DNA from: Micromonospora chokoriensis
GTDB taxonomy: Bacteria; Actinomycetota; Actinomycetes; Mycobacteriales; Micromonosporaceae
Length of the DNA: 64,000 bases
Direction of reading: 5' to 3'
NCBI RefSeq assembly: GCF_900091505.1
Contig: NZ_LT607409.1
Location: 1-64,000, forward strand
Shown: in pieces, positions 57,444 to 64,000 of the stretch
How positions within the stretch are numbered: the stretch's first letter is position 1
How the letters are laid out: each line of letters opens with the position of its first letter
The notes under the pieces: generated by a model
Told to the model about the DNA's origin: nothing
The model's input: only the letters and a program-made list of their open reading frames with translations
Database searches by the model: none
Made by a program: the position numbers and the translations under genes

Positions 57444-57980
57444 CTAGTCCGCTGTTCCACCGCGGTCAGGTGACCCGGCTGCGCCGTTCTCTGAAGCGTG
57501 GAGGGATTCCGCGCGCCAGGTGCATCCGTCACCTGCCTGTTCGCACGACACGGTGACGTCCGATTCGACGTAGCGGGCGGCAATGGCGGTGTTGAGTTCC
57601 TGACAGTACGGGCACGGTGATGTGAAAGTCAGTTTGACGCCGGCACCGGCGGCCTGTTTGCGGTACCGCAGGATCCCACACTCGGCGTTGCGCAGGACGG
57701 TGCCATCCGGCTGAGGCTCACTGGTCACTGCCGAGTCGTACAGCAGCAGTTGGCGCTGGAGCCGGGTCATGAAGTGAACGGCGGCCGACTCTCCGGCGGG
57801 CCGCTGCGATTGCAGTAGGTCCGCAGTGATCCGCGAGTTCGCCTGGATCCACGCGGACACGCCCTCATCGCCGTGCATGCCCAGAATGAACTCTTCGGCG
57901 GCCGCCTGGGCCTCGAAGAACCGCTGCCGCCAGAGATCGACCTTGACGGCGGGGTCGAGGGGAGCAGGGTCACTGGTCAT
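57444..57980 (-). CDS. Hypothetical protein with CPYC and Cys-x6-Cys motifs
   Basis: The 178-residue protein has a helical N-terminal half (LWRQRFFEAQAAAEEFILGM, DLLQSQRPAGESAAVHFMTR) and a C-terminal Cys region: Cys101, CPYC at 123-126, Cys146 and Cys153 (CEQAGDGCTW). The two Cys pairs could bind zinc or be redox-active. I recognise no family. It overlaps the CMD gene by 11 bp, so the two are coupled. Its place in an oxygenase gene set suggests a supporting role in that pathway. Confidence 0.7.
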   Translation of the reverse strand: MTSDPAPLDPAVKVDLWRQRFFEAQAAAEEFILGMHGDEGVSAWIQANSRITADLLQSQRPAGESAAVHFMTRLQRQLLLYDSAVTSEPQPDGTVLRNAECGILRYRKQAAGAGVKLTFTSPCPYCQELNTAIAARYVESDVTVSCEQAGDGCTWRAESLHASENGAAGSPDRGGTAD

Positions 57981-58356
57981 GGTCGGTGTCCGTGCTGGTG
58001 TCGAGCTCGGCGAATACCTCCTGAGCGATGCGCAGCCCGTTGTTCGCCACCGGCCATCCCCCGTAGTAGGCGAGCTGGATGATGATCTCGACGATCTTCT
58101 CTCGTGGCATCCCGAGGTTCAGGGCGGCACCGATGTGGCCGCGCAGCTCCCAGTCGGTCCGGGCCAGGGTGACCGCGGTCAGCGCGATCAATTCGCGATC
58201 CTCGACGCTCAGGTGCGGGCGGGTCCAGATCTCACCGAACAGGTGGTCGATGGTGAGTTGCAGGAAATCGGGGTAGGAGCCTGGGCGGGGTTCGCGGCCG
58301 AAGACGTGCTTGAACATGGCCTCACCCCGCTCATGTCGGGCAAGCGGCTGGTTCAT
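57970..58356 (-). CDS. Carboxymuconolactone decarboxylase (CMD) family protein
   Basis: The 128-residue protein matches the CMD core: FGEIWTRPHLSVEDRELIAL, TAVTLARTDWELRGHIGAAL, NLGMPREKIVEIIIQLAYYG and GLRIAQEVF. It lacks the CxxC of AhpD-type members, with the His in HIGAALNLG retained, so it is nearer to the decarboxylase branch. The substrate is unknown; such proteins appear in aromatic-ring pathways, fitting the Rieske genes upstream. AAGGAG precedes the ATG. A 239-bp gap with no gene separates it from the beta-subunit gene. Confidence 0.88.
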   Translation of the reverse strand: MNQPLARHERGEAMFKHVFGREPRPGSYPDFLQLTIDHLFGEIWTRPHLSVEDRELIALTAVTLARTDWELRGHIGAALNLGMPREKIVEIIIQLAYYGGWPVANNGLRIAQEVFAELDTSTDTDHDQ

Positions 58357-58595
58357 CGATCACTCCTTCGTGTTGCCAGGTGGCCGGTCGGACAGTGGCG
58401 AATTCCCACGACGCCACGACGGCGACGAGCAGTGGCGCGGGCGCAGATGTCGGTATACATCGAGGAGGGTCACTACGGCACAGCCGACCCCGCCGCCACC
58501 GACGGCACCGGTCAGCGCGGCAGGTGCGGCGCAGCCTGATGCGGACCCACCCCTGCGCCGAAGCTGTGTGCGGAGGGCCGTGTCTCTGTCCGACC

Positions 58596-59123
58596 TCAGA
58601 GGATGATGCTCAGCTTCCCGTGTTCGTAGAGACTCTCGTGGTCGAGCACCACGACACGTCTCCGGACCCGGAACGATTCCCCCTCAACGGCGAGTTCGAG
58701 CCGGCATTTTCCGACGTAGGAGTCAGAGCGCCCGTGCCCGAACCGGTACACGACGATATTCGCCGCCACATCGAGGTGCGTGCCCCGATCGGCCAGAATC
58801 TCCACGTTGCTGATCATCCGATTCGTCCGCGACAGGGGATTCTCGCACCACACCTCGCCGTTGAGGATCTGCTCGATCCGCTGGCGTAGCCGGGCGGCGT
58901 TGTCGTCGATGAGCCCGAGCGCATCGGCCGACTCGCCCCGGACGTCGGTGGCCGGCACGGTGTAGCGGATGTCGTCGGTCAGCATCTCGTCGTACCACTC
59001 GCGCAGGCGCCACTCGTCGAGCAGCCGCGCCTCACGGAAGAGAAACTGGCTCACCCGGTGCCACAACCGCATCTGGGCCGTCGCGTCGACCGCCGGCTCG
59101 GTATTGATCGTGTCGGTGGTCAT
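58596..59123 (-). CDS. Aromatic-ring-hydroxylating dioxygenase, beta subunit
   Basis: The 175-residue SnoaL/NTF2-like protein has FLFREARLLDEWRLREWYDE, MLTDDIRYTVPA, RTNRMISNVEIL and a final RRRVVVLDHESLYEHGKLSIIL. These are typical of ring-hydroxylating dioxygenase small subunits that stabilise the alpha3beta3 hexamer. The ATG overlaps the alpha-subunit stop (ATGA at 59120-59123). No ferredoxin or reductase gene is nearby, so electrons must come from elsewhere. Confidence 0.9.
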   Translation of the reverse strand: MTTDTINTEPAVDATAQMRLWHRVSQFLFREARLLDEWRLREWYDEMLTDDIRYTVPATDVRGESADALGLIDDNAARLRQRIEQILNGEVWCENPLSRTNRMISNVEILADRGTHLDVAANIVVYRFGHGRSDSYVGKCRLELAVEGESFRVRRRVVVLDHESLYEHGKLSIIL

Positions 59124-60448
59124 CGCCGTTGCGCCCCTTGCCTCGCGGCCCGCTGAGTGACGTGTTGAGCTTCCTCGTGATCGTCGTCGTCGTGCATCAG
59201 CCGGTCCCACTGCCGCCAGAACTCGCGGGCGGGGAGTTCGTCGGTGGTCTCGGGGACCTCCTTGGCCATACCGCGTGACAGGTCCGAGTAGCGGAGCGTG
59301 CGATTGAGGTAGCCCCGCTGGCAGGACTCGATGATCTCGATGTCGTCGGGGGTGGCGAAGCCGGCGGGACCGAGAAAGGTCAGGTAGTGACTCTTACGCA
59401 GTTCCCGGATATCCGGATCCTCGTCCTTGGGGGCCAGCGCGACTGAGGTGATGGACATCTGGCCGGCACCGACCGGGTCGATCTTGCGGATGGTGATCCC
59501 GATCGCGTCGATGATCATCAGATTGGGGAAGATCATCAACGCCCGGTTGGCGCCGGTGATCCGTTGGGCGCGTTCGGCGCCGAACCGTTCGACGAACCGT
59601 GCGGCCGTCGCCTCCATCCGTGACCTGACCTCGGGGGGAAACATCGGCGTCCAGTAGGCGAGCGGTCGGGCTGCCGCCGGTACCAACTCATTGGCGCCAT
59701 GCCCCCGTCCGAGAGCGCGGGCGAATCCGCCTCGTCGTCGCGGTGCCATTGTCCCGAGCGACTCGATGTAGCTCACGTAACGCTTGTGCAGGGCACGGAA
59801 GTGGTAGATGTCGACGCTATTTTCCATCATGAGCTTCCAGTTGGCCCGAGCCCCGTGCAATTGCGCACCCTGGATCACCTCCATTCCCACTGCGGACTGG
59901 TCGGCGATCAGATCGAGGTACTCCGTCGCGCCCGCCAAATATTCGGTCAAGGTGCGTGGCTGCTCAGGATCGAAGGTCGCGAACACAAAACCCCGGTAAC
60001 TGTCGCTACGGTGCCGCGCCAGGCTGAAGTCGGACTTGCGGAAGCCTGGCCCGTACCCGTCCGGAAGCGGAACTCCGACCAGGTCGCCCTGGTTGGAGAA
60101 TGTCCAGTCGTGGTACGGGCACCGGAACGATCTGGCCTGCCCGGCTGACTGCGAGCAGATCAGGGCCCCGCGGTGCGGGCAGCTGTTGGCGAACACTCGA
60201 ATCACCCCGTCGGAGCCGCGCGCCATGACCACCGGGCGCCCCCCGACGTCACGGGACACGTAGGAGCCCGGCGCGGGCACCTCTGATTCGTGCCCGACGT
60301 ACAACCAGCAGCGATCGAAGATTTTGGCCATCTCCCGTGCGGCCACGTCGTCGTCGGTGTAGGCCCGGCGGTCCACCCGGAATGAGAGACTCTCAAGATC
60401 ATCGAAAACGATCCGGTCGTCCACCTGCCGTTGCAGTTCTATCGTCAC
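59120..60448 (-). CDS. Rieske non-heme iron aromatic-ring-hydroxylating oxygenase, alpha subunit
   Basis: This 442-residue protein has an N-terminal Rieske cluster site, Cys90-x-His92 and Cys110-x2-His113 (CPHRG, CPYHDW). The C-terminal catalytic domain has iron ligands in ENSVDIYHFRALHKRY (Asp213, His216, His221). Both are complete. Such enzymes add O2 to aromatic rings or oxidise other scaffolds. The GTG start overlaps the GT1 stop (GTGA) and has GGGGGAG upstream; its end overlaps the beta gene. It is thus the middle of a tight GT1-alpha-beta unit. The substrate is unknown. Confidence 0.93.
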   Translation of the reverse strand: MTIELQRQVDDRIVFDDLESLSFRVDRRAYTDDDVAAREMAKIFDRCWLYVGHESEVPAPGSYVSRDVGGRPVVMARGSDGVIRVFANSCPHRGALICSQSAGQARSFRCPYHDWTFSNQGDLVGVPLPDGYGPGFRKSDFSLARHRSDSYRGFVFATFDPEQPRTLTEYLAGATEYLDLIADQSAVGMEVIQGAQLHGARANWKLMMENSVDIYHFRALHKRYVSYIESLGTMAPRRRGGFARALGRGHGANELVPAAARPLAYWTPMFPPEVRSRMEATAARFVERFGAERAQRITGANRALMIFPNLMIIDAIGITIRKIDPVGAGQMSITSVALAPKDEDPDIRELRKSHYLTFLGPAGFATPDDIEIIESCQRGYLNRTLRYSDLSRGMAKEVPETTDELPAREFWRQWDRLMHDDDDHEEAQHVTQRAARQGAQRR

Positions 60449-61611
60449 TGCTCCCCCTTTCGCTGTAGCTTCTCGCCCGCGCTGATGACCAGTTCCGCCG
60501 TGCGCGCGGCGGAATCGCCGCACTCGGGCTGCGCCGCGCGCAGCCGCGCCCGGTAGTCCCGGCCGGGATCGAGCAGATCGGTGACAGCGTCAGCGACCGC
60601 CTGTTCGGAGACGTCGGCCGGCTCCAATGCCGTCCCGAAGCCCGCGGTTTCCACGAAGTACGCCTGGATCGGCTGATCCACGGCTAGCGGGATCACCAGC
60701 ATCGGTGTCGCCGCCCGGATCGACTCCGCCACCGAGTTGTAGCCGCCATGGGTGATGAACACATCGGCGCGCTCAAGGACCTCACGTTGTGGCACGTACG
60801 GGGCGGTAAGCACGTCAGCGGGCAGCGCGAGTTCCTCGGCGAGATCCCCCACCGCGGCAATCACCTGCGCACCGGTCTTCACCGCCCCCGTGATGACCGT
60901 GCGGAGGAGGTCGGGCCGCCGGAAAAAGATCGTGCCGAAGGAGACGAACACCAGCGGACGGCCGCGGTCGATCTCCTCCAGGCCGGGAAAGACGACCTCG
61001 TCGCCGCGTTTGCCTGCCGCACCCGGCAACCCGACCAGCTGCACGCCGTCGTCGGTGACCGCCTCATCCCCGACGAGCGAGGGAATCGTCGGCATCACAT
61101 TGAGAATCGGCGAACGCGCCGAATGAGTCCGGGTCGACCACAACACCCCGCGCCTGGTCAGATAGTCGCCAACCTGTTCGTCGTACAGCCAGCGACCTTG
61201 CCGACGCTCCTTCGGGCATACTCCGCCTAGGTTTGCCCAGATCATTCCGTACGGCACACCGGACGCCTGCGCCCCGGCCATCGCTGCCGCCAGTACCGGC
61301 AGCGAATCGAGCAGCGCGAAGTCCGGCGCCGTGGCCCGCAGCGCATCAGCCACCTGGTCCGCCACCGGTGACGATTCGAGCATCGGACCGATCTTTGCCG
61401 GATCGTCGCTCCACGGCGCCATGTGGACCTGCCCGACCATGCGGATCTCCGCCGCGCCCAGGGCCTGGCGACGCTGCTCGCCGAGCGCGCCACCGTCCGC
61501 CGACACCAACAGCAGCACCACCTCATTGCCGGCGGCTTGGAGCGCATTGACCACCGGAATGTACGGATTGAGGTGACCATGCTGAGTTGTGGTGAGGAAG
61601 GCGATGCGCAC
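60445..61611 (-). CDS. MGT-type glycosyltransferase (GT1)
   Basis: The 388-residue GT-B enzyme begins MRIAFLTTTQHGHLNPYIPV with the acceptor-side His, and has VFVSFGTIFF and the donor motif VFITHGGYNSVAESIRAATP followed by IPLAVDQPIQA, as in UGT/macrolide glycosyltransferases. It should glycosylate a small hydrophobic acceptor. The GTG has GGAGAG upstream. It is the first gene of the minus-strand set (GT1, Rieske alpha, beta, CMD, Cys protein, GT2, two ABC genes), and its stop overlaps the Rieske start. Confidence 0.9.
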   Translation of the reverse strand: MRIAFLTTTQHGHLNPYIPVVNALQAAGNEVVLLLVSADGGALGEQRRQALGAAEIRMVGQVHMAPWSDDPAKIGPMLESSPVADQVADALRATAPDFALLDSLPVLAAAMAGAQASGVPYGMIWANLGGVCPKERRQGRWLYDEQVGDYLTRRGVLWSTRTHSARSPILNVMPTIPSLVGDEAVTDDGVQLVGLPGAAGKRGDEVVFPGLEEIDRGRPLVFVSFGTIFFRRPDLLRTVITGAVKTGAQVIAAVGDLAEELALPADVLTAPYVPQREVLERADVFITHGGYNSVAESIRAATPMLVIPLAVDQPIQAYFVETAGFGTALEPADVSEQAVADAVTDLLDPGRDYRARLRAAQPECGDSAARTAELVISAGEKLQRKGEQ

Positions 61612-61833
61612 TAGCTCTCCGATCCATGGGAAAACGAATGGGCCGACCCACCATCTGGGCCGGGATCAACCGTATCGGCCACGATTACGACACCCGACCT
61701 TCAGAGGCGAGTCGAGACCGGGACGCACGAGCGGAAGAAAACCGCCGGCAGGCACGCGGGAACGCCTGGCAGGCAAAAGAACCGTCGATGTCCAGATATT
61801 GATACGCGGATCTACGCATTCCCCACCACCGTT
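61612..61833. promoter_or_regulatory. Upstream region of the GT1-oxygenase unit
   Basis: This gene-free stretch precedes the GTG at 61611 and should contain the promoter of the minus-strand set. It is less GC-rich than the genes. A single imperfect inverted repeat (61816-61843) lies at its right end. I cannot point to a convincing -10/-35 pair. Confidence 0.35.
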
Positions 61834-61975
61834 GTGGGGATGCGGACTCAGCTACGTCTACTACTCAGAAACAAACCTGCAACAATGGGCCACCGTCTAC
61901 GCCGAGGCGACTGCGGAAAGTGTGCCCGAAGGCCCAATCCATGTCAATGCCTTGATGTTCTCCGCACACCCATAA
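61834..61975 (+). pseudogene. Possible C-terminal gene fragment
   Basis: The plus frame ending at 61975 reads GCGLSYVYYSETNLQQWATV then AESVPEGPIHVNALMFSAHP, which looks like an ordinary protein C-terminus. Upstream in the same frame the sequence is low-quality Pro/Arg/Lys-rich and has no ribosome site. It is probably the remnant of a deleted gene. No family recognised. Confidence 0.3.
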
Positions 61976-62025
61976 CGCCGCCGCGGGCTCACCACCATTC
62001 CGGCCGAGTCGCCGGATTTCATGCG

Positions 62026-62139
62026 ATGGCGTCGACGAAGTTTGATATGTCACCTTGGTCGAGCTCCGAGCCGTGGTCGCCGGCTAACCGATCCCGGGTC
62101 GCAAACGAGGCCCTACCTGAGCTCACCGTTCTTCGGTAG
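62026..62139 (+). CDS. Possible 37-residue peptide overlapping a terminator
   Basis: The ORF reads MASTKFDMSPWSSSEPWSP onward to LPELTVLR. It has two Trp in an SPW/EPW repeat and a lower G/C third-position share than normal genes. There is no clear ribosome site. Its stop lies within the terminator stem at 62108-62145. It may be a real small peptide or a remnant. Confidence 0.25.
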   Translation: MASTKFDMSPWSSSEPWSPANRSRVANEALPELTVLR

Positions 62140-62145
62140 GGGCCT
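62108..62145 (+). terminator. Rho-independent-type terminator
   Basis: Arms 62108-62117 and 62135-62145 pair (one bulged base), followed by TTTCCTGTCTTATTT. The T-rich tail gives orientation to the plus strand and implies a transcript in this gap. Confidence 0.6.
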
Positions 62146-62176
62146 TTCCTGTCTTATTTCAATACGGCGACCCGAT

Positions 62177-62206
62177 CGGCCCGCAGAGCAGATGGTCTGC
62201 GGGCCG
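62177..62206 (+). promoter_or_regulatory. 11-bp hairpin just before a strong Shine-Dalgarno
   Basis: Arms 62177-62187 and 62196-62206 pair perfectly around an 8-nt loop. AAAAGGAGG follows within 4 nt. The position suggests a 5' leader structure, or an upstream terminator just before the next ORF. Confidence 0.5.
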
Positions 62207-62224
62207 AACAAAAGGAGGCTGACC

Positions 62225-62287
62225 ATGACACTCATCTGTCACGGGCGCAGCGCGCCGCCCACGATGCCGAACCCCGCGTATGGCTGA
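62225..62287 (+). CDS. 20-residue peptide ORF with strong ribosome site
   Basis: The ORF encodes MTLICHGRSAPPTMPNPAYG. It is preceded by AAAAGGAGG seven or so bases upstream, the best ribosome site in this gap, and by a stable hairpin. It has one Cys, four Pro and ends in Tyr-Gly. It could be a leader peptide, a peptide product or chance. No downstream plus-strand gene exists for it to attenuate. Confidence 0.35.
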   Translation: MTLICHGRSAPPTMPNPAYG

Positions 62288-62330
62288 TCCAGCAAGCCTG
62301 AATGCGGCGCGTGTCGTACCAGCCGTCAAC

Positions 62331-62447
62331 TCAGGCGAAGACCGCCTCCTCGGCCTCGTCGCGGGTTCGCCAGGCGGTCATCTCCACCACCCGCCGCGGG
62401 TCGCCGATGCTGCCCGCTGAGCGCAGGCATCCACGGAACAACCACAT
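62331..62447 (-). pseudogene. Short gene fragment
   Basis: A 38-codon minus-strand frame contains GDPRRVVEMTAWRTRDEAEE ending in AVFA. It has strong G/C third positions like a real C-terminus, but no ribosome site or upstream domain. It is probably a remnant of a lost gene near the tRNA junction. Confidence 0.25.
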
Positions 62448-62524
62448 GTCCCGGCAACGCCGCCCCGGTGCACCAGCTCCCGAGCACCCACCGAGCGACC
62501 GCCATCCGACCCGACAACGAAGAA

Positions 62525-62559
62525 GGCTCCGACCCGGTGTGAACCGCCAGGTCAGAGCC
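62525..62559 (-). terminator. Terminator of the right tRNA-Lys gene
   Basis: A 15-bp stem (62525-62539 / 62545-62559), held with G-U pairs and the same TGAAC loop as the left copy, lies 11 nt beyond the tRNA 3' end. Differences from the left copy keep pairing, so the structure is under selection. Confidence 0.7.
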
Positions 62560-62570
62560 TTGATCGTTGG

Positions 62571-62643
62571 TGCGCCGCCAGGGACTCGAACCCCGAACCC
62601 GCGGATTAAGAGTCCGCTGCTCTGCCAGTTGAGCTAGCGGCGC
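62571..62643 (-). tRNA. tRNA-Lys (anticodon CTT), right copy
   Basis: A 73-nt cloverleaf identical to the copy at 38555-38627 except for A instead of G at position 9. All stems are intact. CCA is not encoded. The flanks on both sides also resemble those of the left copy (5' side TCGxCGGCAACGGGA, 3' side the terminator). Confidence 0.95.
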
Positions 62644-62708
62644 TCGCCGGCAACGGGACGAGACGCTAGCACGTCGCGCACGTCGCCCCGAACAGGCAGG
62701 GGTCCACC

Positions 62709-64000
62709 TCACGTCAGCGTCAGCGCGACCTGCCCGGTCGCGCCCCCGGACGGGTCCACCACCACCGTGTACGTGCCGGAGGTCGGCAGCACCGTCGGCT
62801 CGATGTCGCCGGCCCCGTTGATCACGCAGCCGCTGGTGATCGGGCTGCCGTCGGGGGCGCGTAGCTCCAGGACACCGCACTGGTCGGGTAGGTCGGAGGC
62901 GGTCGCGGTCAGACTCACCGACGTACCGGCGCTGGCGGTGAACCGGACGGTGGTGACCGCGCCGGGTCGCTCGACGGTGGCGACGACCGGCGGACCGCCG
63001 ACGGTGATCGTCGCCGCCTGGTCGCGGCTGCTGACCAGGCGCAGTGTGGTGGCGCCGGTGGTGCGTCCGGTCGGGTCGACCACCACTGTGTACGTCCCGT
63101 CGGTGGGCAGCAGCGTGCCGTCGATCTCGCCGACGCCGTTGATCACGCAGCCGCTGCTGAGCAGCCGGTCCTCGGCGTCGCGTAGTTCCAGCGGCGAGCA
63201 CTGGTGGGGAAGTGTGCTCGTGGGCACCTCAACGAAGACGCGTTCACCCTGCTGACCGGTGAACCGGTAACGGGCCCGCGCGCCGGGATGATCCAGTGTC
63301 GCGGTGACCTCCGGGCCGTTCGCTTGCAGCGTGCCGTCGACGTCCCGGGCCACGTACACCCGGACGGCTGCCCGTCCGGTGTCGCCGGGGGCTGCGGTGA
63401 CCCGCACGGCGTACGTGCCGGTGGTGGTGAGGTCGACGCGGTCGACGTACCCGACGCCGTTGATGGCGCAGCCACCCCCGATGTCCTGCCCGGTCGGGTC
63501 GGTGAGCGCGAACGGCGAGCAGCGGTTGACCATTCCGGGCGCGGTGACGTCGACGAAGACGGCGTCCCCGGCCCGGCCGGGGAACGTCAGTGGCGCTCCG
63601 CCGGGGGTGAGGCTGGCGGTTGCGACGGGTACGGCCGTGATCGGTGTGGCGGCGGGCGGGACGACCTGCTCGGTGGTGGCGCCGGCCACCGCGAACTCGG
63701 GGCGGCCGCTGACCGCGACGTCGAAGACGCACTCGGCGAGCTGGGCGGGGGCGGTGATGCCGGCCCACCGGCAGATCTGCTCGGCGGTGGCGCGGCGGGC
63801 CGGGTCGAGGTCGTCGACGGTGACCTCCCGTTCGGGGAAGGCACGGTCGGTGAACGTGCCGGTGTCCTGCCCGTCGTCGTAGTGCAGCAACGAGCGGTCC
63901 GGGGTGATCCGCCAGCTGTCCGCGTACGCGGGGTAGAGCTGCGTGAACGGCACCGGCTGGGTGAGCGCGGTCCCGGCGGAGGGCGCGATGTCGTCGGCCG
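62709..64000 (-). CDS. Secreted protein with three Cys-paired beta repeats (VWD-protein C-terminus), N-terminus beyond window
   Basis: The frame is open to the window edge (at least 430 codons) and continues past the internal GTG at 63953. The upstream part (ITPDRSLLHYDDGQDTGTFT, CRWAGITAPAQLAECVFDVA) resembles the segment after a VWD domain in actinobacterial secreted proteins. It is followed by three tandem repeats of about 100 residues. Each has a Cys in a C(S/G)xxxL context and a second in GCxINGxG(x)ID-type context (GCAINGVGYVD, GCVINGVGEID, GCVINGAGDIE), likely disulphide-paired, and ends in GTYTVVVDP or GTYAVRVTA. It is likely a cell-surface or secreted protein; function unknown. Confidence 0.75.
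   Translation of the reverse strand, partial: ADDIAPSAGTALTQPVPFTQLYPAYADSWRITPDRSLLHYDDGQDTGTFTDRAFPEREVTVDDLDPARRATAEQICRWAGITAPAQLAECVFDVAVSGRPEFAVAGATTEQVVPPAATPITAVPVATASLTPGGAPLTFPGRAGDAVFVDVTAPGMVNRCSPFALTDPTGQDIGGGCAINGVGYVDRVDLTTTGTYAVRVTAAPGDTGRAAVRVYVARDVDGTLQANGPEVTATLDHPGARARYRFTGQQGERVFVEVPTSTLPHQCSPLELRDAEDRLLSSGCVINGVGEIDGTLLPTDGTYTVVVDPTGRTTGATTLRLVSSRDQAATITVGGPPVVATVERPGAVTTVRFTASAGTSVSLTATASDLPDQCGVLELRAPDGSPITSGCVINGAGDIEPTVLPTSGTYTVVVDPSGGATGQVALTLT

Noticed and set aside
61816..61843. Palindrome GCATTCCCCAC...GTGGGGATGC resembling a CRISPR repeat
   Set aside because: It occurs once, with no spaced copies and no cas genes in the window.
38555..62643. Classical integrative element with attL/attR in tRNA-Lys
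   Set aside because: Both tRNA copies are complete and differ by a base, and there is no integrase, excisionase or transfer gene, so only a general island or duplication origin can be suggested.

Overview
The window looks like chromosome from a high-GC, GTG-start-rich actinomycete. The mix of secreted RICIN-tailed enzymes, a SARP regulator with a TTA codon, GNAT, ROK, DUF1996 and VWD-type proteins suggests Micromonosporaceae, probably Micromonospora or a close relative. That placement is inference from gene content and style; no rRNA or marker gene is present.

0-17.6 kb is mostly housekeeping and stress genes: a ribokinase (cut by the left edge), a soluble ABC ATPase, an ABC-2 exporter pair, a ROK repressor divergent from a GH3 beta-N-acetylhexosaminidase across a palindromic operator, a GNAT enzyme, a vapBC toxin-antitoxin pair that may be leaderless, a Clp-N/HTH regulator with two palindromic operators at its own promoter, an MGT-type glycosyltransferase, DUF72, GH15, VOC and FUSC proteins, and a small amphi-Trp gene coupled to a tiny membrane protein.

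17.7-33.2 kb is dominated by secreted or envelope proteins: a DUF1996 protein, a beta-helix/RICIN protein, a GH3 enzyme with an inserted trefoil-like segment and a LacI-type operator, a membrane NACHT NTPase (possible phage defence), an SGNH/RICIN esterase, and a 1,040-residue secreted helical protein whose layout recalls alpha-helical pore-forming toxins. 33.4-38.6 kb holds a STAS/SpoIIE-phosphatase pair, a DUF418 protein, and a same-strand set of P-loop kinase, pentapeptide-repeat protein and a 49-codon ORF. That ORF ends in WDN and WNK triplets, the kind of motif used by cyclophane RiPPs.

38.6-62.6 kb is a 24-kb segment bounded by two nearly identical tRNA-Lys(CTT) cassettes. Its left half (39.7-51.1 kb) is a surface-glycan-like locus: two GT4 and two GT2 paralogues, a decaprenyl-phosphate phosphoribosyltransferase-like UbiA protein, a sugar epimerase, a membrane-anchored EEP phosphodiesterase, a YbhN-type membrane protein and a SARP/NB-ARC regulator. 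Its right half (52.6-61.6 kb) is a minus-strand gene set with several overlapping pairs: GT1, Rieske oxygenase alpha and beta, a CMD-family protein, an unknown Cys-motif protein, a GT2 and two ABC exporter half-transporters. It resembles a small tailoring and export pathway whose product I cannot name. The stretch to the second tRNA (61.6-62.6 kb) carries only short ORFs, fragments and hairpins. The window ends inside a secreted protein with three Cys-paired repeats.
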